From NCBI GenBank assembly GCA_016744775.1, contig JADGDS010000002.1:124001-188000 (forward strand): a stretch of 64,000 nucleotides of DNA. The letters are read 5' to 3'. Positions 55,601-62,635 of the stretch are shown in pieces. The notes under the pieces were generated by a model. It did no database searches. It was not told where the DNA came from and worked only from the letters and a program-made list of their open reading frames with translations. The position numbers and the translations under genes were made by a program. Positions within the stretch are counted from its first letter, which is position 1; the number at the start of each line of letters is the position of its first letter. Origin of the DNA: Candidatus Marithrix sp. GTDB lineage: Bacteria > Pseudomonadota > Gammaproteobacteria > Beggiatoales > Beggiatoaceae.

Positions 55601-55723
55601 GCACGTTGGAGTAAAATTTATCTTTTGCCTGAAAAGGATCAAACAGGAAAACCTAAACGTGTTAAGCTAAGTACGCCAGTTTATCCCGGTGATGTTATCA
55701 CAATTAAAGAAAGTTTGTTTTAA
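52622..55723 (+). CDS. Polysaccharide export lipoprotein with ten tandem SLBB domains
   Basis: A 1033-residue Wza-related protein. A signal with lipobox LISSC makes it a lipoprotein. Residues about 60-128 are Pro/Gln-rich and about 129-207 are extremely Lys/Arg-rich, including a doubled YKRLVKRH unit. A Poly_export domain follows (about 228-300, YRLGKGDLIDIKVFSEKDL). Ten SLBB repeats of about 73 residues fill 301-1033. The chain ends right after the last SLBB, without the C-terminal outer-membrane helix of Wza; Wza has two SLBB units. The first 12 bases are duplicated, so a start at 52634 is also possible. Confidence 0.9.
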   Translation: MKHYMKHYILSLVLPLFLISSCSTLTEPVDNNTLPETYESIESNSNRFERNRATTQIRQPQFHQPPVVTPAPKYSGATKQKQAQTSQNKKELILERQPFIEEAFPIAFKQKQVPKQIIQTQYSTPLPKKQQVKKPVKRHKKLVKFKRKKIKRQKKLLTFKPQKQKPVKSYKRLVKRHKRPAKPYKRLVKRHRKPIKRITRDQYQQRRSSVMDPAPPLNLTDILSNYRLGKGDLIDIKVFSEKDLSMKVRLSEEGIISYPFLGELYFAGLTVNQVEKLIASGLEGDYLMEPKVTVAILEYRQLFVNGETKKPGGYDFVPGMTVNKAISLAGGFTERASREEIFIIRDGDETATPLAAKLDTYIGPGDIINIKQYQKFFVDGEVKTAGSYNFLHGLTVNKAISMAGGFTEKASRNEIVIIPKNKDKIAADLNMPVKPGDIIMVKQYKKFFVDGEVKSPGGYEYLNGITVKKAISMAGGFTEKSDRETIVLVYQGEPNTQYLVDLNMNVEPGDIITIKEYQQIFVGGEVKNSAGYNYTPGLTVDTAISMAGGFTEKADREAILLSYQGQEHTQYLVDLKMNVEPGDIIKIKAYQKFFVGGEVKKPGGYDYLRGQTVDAAISMAGGFTEKADRDAIFIGHQGNEETLSLVNLYTQVKPGDIITIQEYQKFFVDGEVKNPGGYDYMRDMTVKTAISMAGGFTPNADREAIILDYQGNDQIDPIADLHEAVKPGDIITIKPYQKIFVDGEVKNPAAYDYLRDLTVKTAISMAGGFSEKADRNAIFIAHQGYEDTQYITDLYAPVKPGDVITIKEYQKFFVDGEVKNPGSYAYLRNLTVKTAISMAGGFTDKSSREEIYIIHQGDEQTKISVNLYTQVKPGDIITIQEYQKFFVDGEVEKPGDYAYLAGLTIKTALSMAGGFTEKAARGQIFIAHHGDEQTQTPANIYSAVKPGDIITVKKYQKFFVNGEVKNSGGYDFIPGLTVEKAISMAGGFTQYGSARWSKIYLLPEKDQTGKPKRVKLSTPVYPGDVITIKESLF
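53522..55720 (+). repeat. Ten tandem SLBB-coding repeats, about 220 bp each
   Basis: Ten direct repeats, each beginning KFFVDGEVK and containing TVKTAISMAGGFTEKADR and ending PGDIITIKEYQ. Protein identity between neighbours is high in the middle units, and DNA blocks are near-identical there. Units 1 and 10 are most diverged. The array could change length by unequal recombination. Confidence 0.95.
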
Positions 55724-55751
55724 TCAACAGTTCAGGCAGCTGCTTACAAAA

Positions 55752-55802
55752 CCTCCCGACGCAAGGAGGGATCTTAAGATCCCTCCTTACGTTGGGATGA
55801 CA
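55752..55802. repeat. Dispersed inverted repeat, GGAGGGATCTTAAGATCCCTCC type, copy 1
   Basis: The core AAGGAGGGATCTTAAGATCC is palindromic and is followed by ACGTTGGGATGACA. The left outer arm is degraded. A sister copy lies at 59264-59333. The pair flanks the beta-barrel and co-polymerase genes. It may also terminate the SLBB transcript. Confidence 0.85.
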
Positions 55803-55859
55803 AATTAAATCAAAATATGACAAAAATAAGCATTGTTGACTATAAATTTAGGTAAAATT

Positions 55860-57017
55860 ATGAGATATTTATTAGTATTAATATTGATGTTTTCAGAGAC
55901 AGTATTGGCAGCTAAAGGCATACCATTTGGTGGTACTATTAGGATGTTTCCTGAAATTGGAGTACAATTTAAACATGATGACAATATAGCATGGGCTTCT
56001 GAGAATGAAGTCAGTTCGTTTGTTACTGTGTTTACTCCTAAATTAAAATTTGAGCGCAAGCAACGTTCTGCCGGTTACGCATTGACTGTGGGAACAGAAG
56101 TTGGACGCTATACTGCGAGTTCTAATGACAACTATGTAGATATAAACTTGTTGGGCGAAGCTGAGTGGCAATTGACACGCCGTGCTAAAGTTTTTGTAAA
56201 TGCTGATTACCTCATGGGACATGATCCTCGTGGTACTACTGACCGTGGTGATAGTGTTCTTCCAAATACATGGGGCTTAACTCGTTTGATGAGTCAGTTC
56301 AGTTACGGATTAGGTTCAAAATATACTATTGAGGCAGAATTAGGGCATATTAGCAAACGTTACCAAGATTTTCTTCTTGCTGAAAAAGTTGATGATTTTA
56401 ATGACACTGCTTTAAAGGCTCGGGTTTTTTACCGAATATTACCTAAGATAAATGTGTTTGTTGAGACTGCTCATTCTATAATAGATTATCAATTTGTTGG
56501 TTCTACACAAGACAGTGATATATCTACATTATCATTGGGTGCAAAGTGGCAGGCTACAGCTAAAACAAGTGGTAGTGCTCAGATAGGATATTTGAACAAA
56601 AACTTTGATTCTGATGTACGTAATGATTTTTCTGGAACTGATTGGAAAATTGCAGTACAATGGAAAGCATCAAATCGTTCAACGGTGGATATTTCTACTG
56701 GTAAATTCCTCAATGATAGTACTGGTATAGGTGATGTTTTAATCACCCAAGATTTTTCTATAAGTGAGAAACATGTTTGGATGCCACGTATTTCCTCCAC
56801 TGTGGGTTTCTATATGGCTAAAATTGATTTTGAAGGCGATATCAGGGATATAGATCGTGCAGATGATCTAACATCTTATCAGTTTGCTATTAATTATGAC
56901 TGGTTAAAAAATCTAGTTTTAAGTGCTGGTTTAGATATTGCGAAGCGAGATTCAAACTATAACACCGATGACTTCGATCAAAACATATTTTTTATAAAAG
57001 TCCAAACATCTTTATAG
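55860..57017 (+). CDS. Outer membrane beta-barrel protein of the export locus
   Basis: A 385-residue protein from ATG 55860, with AGGT 7 bp upstream and a signal peptide ending in VLAAK. The body consists of alternating beta strands (TPKLKFERKQRSAGYALTVGTEVGRY) and the C-terminus ends in a Leu-containing strand. It resembles the EpsL/BBP2-type outer membrane proteins found in EPS loci. It may form the outer membrane pore that the ten-SLBB protein lacks. This is an inference from the missing C-terminal helix and gene order. Confidence 0.75.
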   Translation: MRYLLVLILMFSETVLAAKGIPFGGTIRMFPEIGVQFKHDDNIAWASENEVSSFVTVFTPKLKFERKQRSAGYALTVGTEVGRYTASSNDNYVDINLLGEAEWQLTRRAKVFVNADYLMGHDPRGTTDRGDSVLPNTWGLTRLMSQFSYGLGSKYTIEAELGHISKRYQDFLLAEKVDDFNDTALKARVFYRILPKINVFVETAHSIIDYQFVGSTQDSDISTLSLGAKWQATAKTSGSAQIGYLNKNFDSDVRNDFSGTDWKIAVQWKASNRSTVDISTGKFLNDSTGIGDVLITQDFSISEKHVWMPRISSTVGFYMAKIDFEGDIRDIDRADDLTSYQFAINYDWLKNLVLSAGLDIAKRDSNYNTDDFDQNIFFIKVQTSL

Positions 57018-57036
57018 TATTATTAAGGAATAATTT

Positions 57037-59262
57037 ATGAAAACAAGGGATGATTCGCAAGCACTAGTAGCAAATGATGAAAAATATCTAACCGCTCAAG
57101 TAGAAGAATATGAAACAACTGATGATTTCAAAAATTATTGGCATACTTTCAATAAATACAAATGGAAGATATTTTGGCTAACTTTATTGATAGGTTTATT
57201 GTCTGCGTTTATAAGCTTTTCATTACAGCCTATTTATCGTTCTACGGCGCAAATTCTTATAGAATCTGAACAGAAAAGTATAGCTTCTATTGAAGATATT
57301 TATGGAGTTAATCCTTTCTTAAAAGAATATTACCAAAGCCAATTAGAAATTTTAAAATCTCGGACCTTAGCTGAGAAGGTAGTCAATAAGCTCGACTTAG
57401 TAAATCATCCTGTGTTTAATCAAAAGTCACAAGGATTTGATTGGCGTAAAATGCTTCCCAGTTCGTGGTTGCCGCAGCCTGATAAAGAAATTGTCACGGT
57501 TGAAGAGAAGCATAAAAATATCGTCAAAGTAGTAATGGGGCAGTTAAGTATTATGCCAGTGCGTAATAGCCAATTAATTAAGATTAGCTTTGAATCATCT
57601 GATGCAGTATTAGCAGCCAAAGTTCCCAATACTTTGATTAAATTGTATATTGAAAGTGATCTTGATGCTAAATTAGCAATGAGTAATAAAGCTGCATCGT
57701 GGTTAAATAAACGTATAGAAGGCTTGCGTAAAAATCTGAGACAGTCTGAACAAAAAATGCAAAACTATATGGAACGTAACCAGCTAATTAATGTTACTGG
57801 TATCAAAAGTATTGCAACTAGACAAATTGAAGAAACTGCCACTAATCTAGTTAGAGCTAATCTGCGATTAACAGAAGCTGAAAGTAGATACAAACAAATA
57901 CGAAAACTTCGTGGTCGTTCTACAGACGCTTTTGAATCTATTCCAACCATTCTTGAAAATCAATTGGTACAAACTTTAAAAACAACTGAATTGGATGCAG
58001 AAAAAAACCTTTCTAGACTAAGTCAGCGTTATGGACGTAAACATCCTAAAGTGATCGCGGCTCAAACTGAACTGAAAACCGCGAAATATAATACCGCTAA
58101 GCATATTAAACGGGTAATTGGGGGAATTATCAAGGAATATGAAATTGCCATTGCCAATGTTAAGGCTCTTAAAACCTCTTTGAAAGAAAATGAATTAAAA
58201 ATTCAACAATTGAATCGTAAAGAATATCAACTAGGGATACTGGAAAGGGAAGTTAAAGCCAACCGTCAACTGTATGATGTGTTTTTGTCCCGGTTTAAAG
58301 AAACCGATGTCTCGCAAGACATACAAAGGCTGAAAACAGTGGGGCGTATAATAGATTTGGCATTAGTTAGTGCCATAACTTATAAGCCAAACAAGAAACT
58401 TATTGTGATTATCAGCTTAATATTAGGTTTTATGTTTTCGACTATGTTCTCGTTTTTATTGGAATATTTGGATAACACGATCAAAAATCGTGAAGATGTG
58501 GAACGGAAATTGGGAATGCCTTTATTAACTACTATACCGAAACTAAAGCTCAGTAAAAGAAACCAGTTAAAGAAACTGCAATGGATGTTTTTAAATGATT
58601 CTAAATCTGAATTTGCCGAATCAATTCGCACGGCACGTACTGGTATTATGTTATCAGCACTTGATAGTTCACAGAAAATATTAATGATAACATCTTCTGT
58701 TGCAGCAGAAGGTAAGACGACTTTTGCAATTAATCAAGCTTTTGCTTTAGGACATATGGAAAAAACTTTGTTGATTGATGCTGATATGCGCAAACCAAGG
58801 ATAGCTAAGGCATTTGGATTAAATCCTAAAACTCCGGGATTATCTGAACTGGTAGCTGGCAGGATGGAACTTGATGAGTGTATTTATTCTGTAGAGGAAG
58901 AAAAACAAGAACAAGGAAAAATTGATGTTATACCTAGCGGTATTATACCGCCTAATCCTTTAGAATTGCTAGCCTCAAAGCAGTTTAAAGAACTTTTAGA
59001 AATATTAGCTGAAAAATATACATATATTGTTATTGATAGTCCACCTTGCTTACAAGTTAGTGACGCTTTAGTATTAGCTAAGCTAGCCACCGAAGTATTG
59101 TATGTTGTCAAGGCAGATGTAACGCCTTCTCAACTAGTGCTTGATGGAATAAAACGCTTTTATCAAATGGAGATCCCAGTACATAGTATTGTTTTAAATA
59201 ATGTGGATTTCAAAAAGCAAGCCAAATATGGTCCATATTATAAATATGGTTATCATTACTAA
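57037..59262 (+). CDS. Polysaccharide co-polymerase with tyrosine autokinase (Wzc/ExoP type)
   Basis: A 741-residue PCP-2a protein. An N-terminal Wzz domain has a membrane span near 45-65, followed by coiled coil (about 215-400) and a second span near 450. The cytoplasmic BY-kinase follows: Walker A SSVAAEGKTTFA near 550, Walker A' TLLIDADMRKPR near 580 and Walker B YIVIDSPP near 664. The last residues are tyrosine-rich (YGPYYKYGYHY), the autophosphorylation cluster. It controls chain length and export with the SLBB protein; the PHP phosphatase encoded next probably reverses its phosphorylation. Confidence 0.94.
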   Translation: MKTRDDSQALVANDEKYLTAQVEEYETTDDFKNYWHTFNKYKWKIFWLTLLIGLLSAFISFSLQPIYRSTAQILIESEQKSIASIEDIYGVNPFLKEYYQSQLEILKSRTLAEKVVNKLDLVNHPVFNQKSQGFDWRKMLPSSWLPQPDKEIVTVEEKHKNIVKVVMGQLSIMPVRNSQLIKISFESSDAVLAAKVPNTLIKLYIESDLDAKLAMSNKAASWLNKRIEGLRKNLRQSEQKMQNYMERNQLINVTGIKSIATRQIEETATNLVRANLRLTEAESRYKQIRKLRGRSTDAFESIPTILENQLVQTLKTTELDAEKNLSRLSQRYGRKHPKVIAAQTELKTAKYNTAKHIKRVIGGIIKEYEIAIANVKALKTSLKENELKIQQLNRKEYQLGILEREVKANRQLYDVFLSRFKETDVSQDIQRLKTVGRIIDLALVSAITYKPNKKLIVIISLILGFMFSTMFSFLLEYLDNTIKNREDVERKLGMPLLTTIPKLKLSKRNQLKKLQWMFLNDSKSEFAESIRTARTGIMLSALDSSQKILMITSSVAAEGKTTFAINQAFALGHMEKTLLIDADMRKPRIAKAFGLNPKTPGLSELVAGRMELDECIYSVEEEKQEQGKIDVIPSGIIPPNPLELLASKQFKELLEILAEKYTYIVIDSPPCLQVSDALVLAKLATEVLYVVKADVTPSQLVLDGIKRFYQMEIPVHSIVLNNVDFKKQAKYGPYYKYGYHY

Positions 59263-59263
59263 C

Positions 59264-59333
59264 TGTCATCCCGACAATAGGAGGGAACTGGAATTATCAG
59301 ACACTTAAGATCCCTCCTATCGTCGGGATGACA
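59264..59333. repeat. Dispersed inverted repeat, TGTCATCCCGAC type, copy 2
   Basis: The left arm TGTCATCCCGACAATAGGAG and right arm CTCCTATCGTCGGGATGACA flank a partly decayed centre that still holds CTTAAGATCC. The left arm begins right after the co-polymerase stop codon. It shares GGGATGACA and the CTTAAGATCCCTCC core with 55752-55802. Confidence 0.85.
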
Positions 59334-59380
59334 AGTTCGCCATTAATGGAAAAACTGTATGAACTATTATTTTAAATAAA

Positions 59381-60094
59381 ATGATTGATTTACATTGCCA
59401 TTTGTTACCCAGTATAGATGATGGTGCTAGCAATATGAAAGAATCTCTGGCACTGGCACGTATAGCTAGTGCCGATGGCATAACAAAATCTATTGTTACG
59501 CCACATATTCAGCCCGGGCGTTTTGATAATGATATTAATAGCATTCGCGTTGCTTTCATAGAATTTCAACAAGCATTGAAAGACAATAATATTTCGCTTC
59601 AAGTTGGAATGGCAGCGGAAGTGAGAATTTGTCCAGAAATAATGCTAATGATCACAAATAATCAAATCCCATTTTTGGGTAGTTTGGATGGCTATAATAT
59701 CTTGTTATTAGAAATGCCCTATAATCATATACCATTGGGCAGTGATAAAATGGTACGTTGGTTAATGAATCGAAAAATTCGCCCAATAATTGTCCATCCA
59801 GAAAGAAATGCTGAGATTGTAGCAAATATAGAAAAAATTTACCAGTTCATTGAGCTTGGCTGCTTATTACAAATAACTGCTGGTTCGTTGTTAGGGCGTT
59901 TTGGGCATCAGCAGCAATTATGCGCTCAACAAATGTTAGAAAATGAATTGGTAGATGTTATAGCTACTGATGCTCATAATTTAAAATATCGTCCACCTAA
60001 TTTAGAACAGGGGCGGAAGGCAGCGGCTGAAATTATTGGAGAAACCGCAGCATGGAAATTAGTACATGATACACCAGAACAAATCACAAAATAA
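59381..60094 (+). CDS. PHP-domain tyrosine-protein phosphatase (CpsB/YwqE-type)
   Basis: A 237-residue PHP-family metal-dependent phosphatase. Metal ligands are visible in DLHCHLLPSIDDG (His5, His7), in TPHIQPGRF, in VHPERNAEI and in VIATDAHNLKYRPP. It dephosphorylates the tyrosine tail of BY-kinases in Gram-positive capsule loci; a Gram-negative locus usually has a Wzb-type enzyme. Pairing with the Wzc-like kinase 118 bp upstream supports the role. It overlaps the VpsP-like gene by 29 bp. Confidence 0.9.
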   Translation: MIDLHCHLLPSIDDGASNMKESLALARIASADGITKSIVTPHIQPGRFDNDINSIRVAFIEFQQALKDNNISLQVGMAAEVRICPEIMLMITNNQIPFLGSLDGYNILLLEMPYNHIPLGSDKMVRWLMNRKIRPIIVHPERNAEIVANIEKIYQFIELGCLLQITAGSLLGRFGHQQQLCAQQMLENELVDVIATDAHNLKYRPPNLEQGRKAAAEIIGETAAWKLVHDTPEQITK

Positions 60095-60758
60095 ATTCAG
60101 TCAAATCATGGCTATTGGATTAATTGGCATTAGTTTATGGCTGATTTATTTGGCAGCTGCATGGGGTGTAGCTGATTTATTTGCGAAACAAGCAAATTAT
60201 GACTTGCAACAATGGGAGAAAGGAGGTAGAATAACTCAAGAATCTTGGAAATCAATTCATACCATGCTTGGTAAAGCACGGTATTTGGAACCATATAATC
60301 CTGATATATTAGAATCTTATGGTACTGCGTACTATCGATTATCTCGCTATGGTGCTGTGAAAAAAATAGTTCTTCAACAGGCATTAAACTATTATTTAAA
60401 GGCTGTTCAACAAAAACCTGTTTCAGCTTATACGTGGGCAAATATTGCCATTATAAAATTTCGATTGCGACAATATGATGCGCGATTGATAGAAGCATTA
60501 GAAAATGCCTCTGTTTTAGGAGCATGGGTACCTTTTGTACAACATGCAATAGCAGAGGTAGGTTTAGCTGCTTGGTATAGATTACCTAAAAAGTTCCGAA
60601 AAAAAGGACGATCTGTTGTATTTGCAACAGTTGAACGAGGGATGCGCAAACAAGCTCATTTAATGATGACGCTTATTAAAAGACACAAACGTAAATATGT
60701 TATGTGTATCTATGGTAGGCAAAACAAGCTATTTGCCGATTTTTGCCGTGTTAATTGA
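60066..60758 (+). CDS. VpsP-like membrane protein of polysaccharide synthesis
   Basis: A 230-residue protein with one N-terminal span (about 14-35). A TPR-like helical domain follows (LGKARYLEPYNPDILESYGTAYYRLSRYG, then ALNYYLKAVQQKPVSAYTWANIAIIKF). This order fits VpsP-type proteins, which occur next to co-polymerases. The C-terminus is basic (KRHKRKYVMCIYGRQNKL). The exact function of VpsP is not established. It overlaps the phosphatase gene, and the repeat-protein gene begins 11 bp later. Confidence 0.65.
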   Translation: MIHQNKSQNKFSQIMAIGLIGISLWLIYLAAAWGVADLFAKQANYDLQQWEKGGRITQESWKSIHTMLGKARYLEPYNPDILESYGTAYYRLSRYGAVKKIVLQQALNYYLKAVQQKPVSAYTWANIAIIKFRLRQYDARLIEALENASVLGAWVPFVQHAIAEVGLAAWYRLPKKFRKKGRSVVFATVERGMRKQAHLMMTLIKRHKRKYVMCIYGRQNKLFADFCRVN

Positions 60759-60769
60759 GGTAACAAACA

Positions 60770-61570
60770 ATGAAAAAGCAAATGATAAGATGGTTAGGGA
60801 TTGGAATATTTTGTACTGCGTTTTCGGTAGCACAAGCTGATGTTGCTAGTGACATTGCCGCTGGTGTACCACCAGAACAAGCCGTTGAAGATGCAATTGA
60901 AAATGGAGAATCAGCAGCAGATGTAGCTAATGCTTTAGTTGAAGCCGGAGTAGATGTAGAAACAGCAGTGGCAATCGTTGTGGCTGCTGAGCCGACGGCG
61001 GCTGCTAGTGTTGTCCAAAAAGTTATTGCTAAGAACCCAGATAAAGCAGCAGGTATAGCTAATGCTTTAGTTGAAGCTGGAGTAGATGTAAAAACCGCAG
61101 TGTCAATTGTTGTGGCTGCTGAGCCTACAGCGAAAGCTACTGTTGTCCAAAGCGTTATTACTAATAATCCAGAGCAAGCAGCTGCCATAAGTGCCGCGGC
61201 AGAAACAGCAACTAAGATTACAATTCAGACTCCTGTACAACAAACTCCAGCAACTACAGAACCTAGTACAACACCAACTGTTGTACCTAGTGTTCCAACA
61301 ATCAAAATAAATGCTCCAGCTATAGCAGTTCAAATAAAATCTGGGGATGTAGGTAATAGTGATCTACCCGGTTTTATTCCAGAAAGTCCAACCAGCAACA
61401 CTTTAGTAGAAGTAGAAGTTACTACTGGTGAAACTACTGGAAGACGTGTCGTTAAAGATCCAGAAAATTCTACTATTTTAATAGAAATAGATACTACTGG
61501 TGAACCTACTGGAACAATAATTAAGGTTGATGTGGTTACTAAGAAACCAACTTCAGTTAGTCCAAATTAA
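60770..61570 (+). CDS. Secreted Ala-rich repeat protein of the EPS locus
   Basis: A 266-residue protein with a clear signal peptide (cleavage near VAQA). Two near-identical 44-45-residue repeats occupy about 51-95 and 96-139, each with ANALVEAGVDV(E/K)TAV(A/S)IVVAAEPTA. A Thr/Pro/Gln-rich linker (about 140-185) follows. The C-terminal domain holds two TTGExTG-type motifs. It has no Cys after the signal. I recognise no family. Position in the operon suggests a periplasmic or secreted matrix component. Confidence 0.72.
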   Translation: MKKQMIRWLGIGIFCTAFSVAQADVASDIAAGVPPEQAVEDAIENGESAADVANALVEAGVDVETAVAIVVAAEPTAAASVVQKVIAKNPDKAAGIANALVEAGVDVKTAVSIVVAAEPTAKATVVQSVITNNPEQAAAISAAAETATKITIQTPVQQTPATTEPSTTPTVVPSVPTIKINAPAIAVQIKSGDVGNSDLPGFIPESPTSNTLVEVEVTTGETTGRRVVKDPENSTILIEIDTTGEPTGTIIKVDVVTKKPTSVSPN

Positions 61571-61580
61571 TTTTTTAATT

Positions 61581-61662
61581 AGTACAACTAATTTAGAAAT
61601 AAACTAATTAGCACATAGTTTTAGCACTAACAAAATTCGTTTAATTCATAATTAGTTGTACT
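61581..61662. repeat. 13-bp inverted repeat between repeat-protein and GT2 genes
   Basis: AGTACAACTAATT (61581-61593) and AATTAGTTGTACT (61650-61662) are perfect complements 56 bp apart. They lie in a 279-bp gene-free, AT-rich gap. The arrangement is like a degraded miniature element or the base of a long hairpin. No T-run makes it a simple terminator. Confidence 0.55.
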
Positions 61663-61849
61663 ATCAATAAGTATATTAAAAATTATTTTAGCTTTGCTTA
61701 CTTCGTTTCATGGTGAATTCAATAAATGTACTTAGATTATCATAATCTTACTCTATCTAATTTTTTCATTTCAACCTTATTCTTTCTTTTTCATTTTACT
61801 TATGCAACAAGCCAATAATAAATGGTGTTTTATCTGTATTTAGGAAATT

Positions 61850-62635
61850 ATGAAAACCATAGAACAAAAAAACTATATATTTGAAAATGATAAATCATCT
61901 CTGCTAATTACAATAATTGTTGCTGTTTTAAATGGTGCTAAAACATTGCAGCATTGCATTGATAGTGTTGCTAACCAAACATATGCAAATAAAGAATTAA
62001 TTATTATGGATGGTGAATCCACTGATGGCACAATAGAGATTCTTAAAGCTAATAAAAATAAAATAACTTATTGGGAGTCAAAATCAGATAAGGGGATTTA
62101 TCATGCTTGGAATAAAGCACTGAAGAAAGCAACAGGAGAATGGGTTTGTTTTCTGGGTGCTGATGATTATTGGATAAATGAATTGAGTTTAGAGAAGCTT
62201 ATTAGGTGTGGCAGGGATTTTGATTTAATTTCTGGAAAAGTGGCTCTTATTGATAGCAACGAAAAGTTTTTGCGAGTTGTAGGAAAACCATGGAATTGGA
62301 ATCACATGAAGAAATGGCAGTGCATAGCGCATTCGGGCATGTTGCACCGTCAGGAATTATTTCTTCAATTTGGTTCCTTTAATGAAAAGTATCGTATTGC
62401 GGGTGATTATGATTTTTTGTTGAGATTGGGAAGCAAAGTAACTACAGCGTTCGTGGACGAGGTTCTTGTATGTGTTAGCTCAACAGGAGTAAGTAAAACA
62501 AGAGTTATAGAGGTATTGTCCGAAACAAAAAAGATTCAATCCCATCATCCAGAAATAGGAGCGTTGAAAGCCTTAATAAATTATCAATGGTCAGTAACTA
62601 AATCTGTTGTCAGGAAACTTTTATGCGTGCCCTAA
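61850..62635 (+). CDS. Glycosyltransferase family 2 (EPS locus)
   Basis: A 261-residue GT-A enzyme. TIIVAVLNGAKTLQHCIDSV, the IMDGESTDGT motif and FLGADDYW (metal-binding) define GT2; IAHSGMLHR and AGDYDFLLRLG are the acceptor-side motifs of WcaA/WcaE-like enzymes. The 12-residue lead before the fold is hydrophilic. It overlaps the following polymerase-like gene by 13 bp. Acceptor unknown. Confidence 0.9.
   Translation: MKTIEQKNYIFENDKSSLLITIIVAVLNGAKTLQHCIDSVANQTYANKELIIMDGESTDGTIEILKANKNKITYWESKSDKGIYHAWNKALKKATGEWVCFLGADDYWINELSLEKLIRCGRDFDLISGKVALIDSNEKFLRVVGKPWNWNHMKKWQCIAHSGMLHRQELFLQFGSFNEKYRIAGDYDFLLRLGSKVTTAFVDEVLVCVSSTGVSKTRVIEVLSETKKIQSHHPEIGALKALINYQWSVTKSVVRKLLCVP

Noticed and set aside
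53522..55720. Regular repeats could be mistaken for a CRISPR array
   Set aside because: Repeat unit is about 220 bp, in frame, and encodes SLBB domains; there are no unique spacers of 30-40 bp.
60751..61188. Minus-strand Ala/Thr-rich open frame of 145 codons
   Set aside because: Mirror of the Ala-rich repeat protein; low-complexity codons keep several frames open. The plus-strand frame has a signal peptide and operon position.
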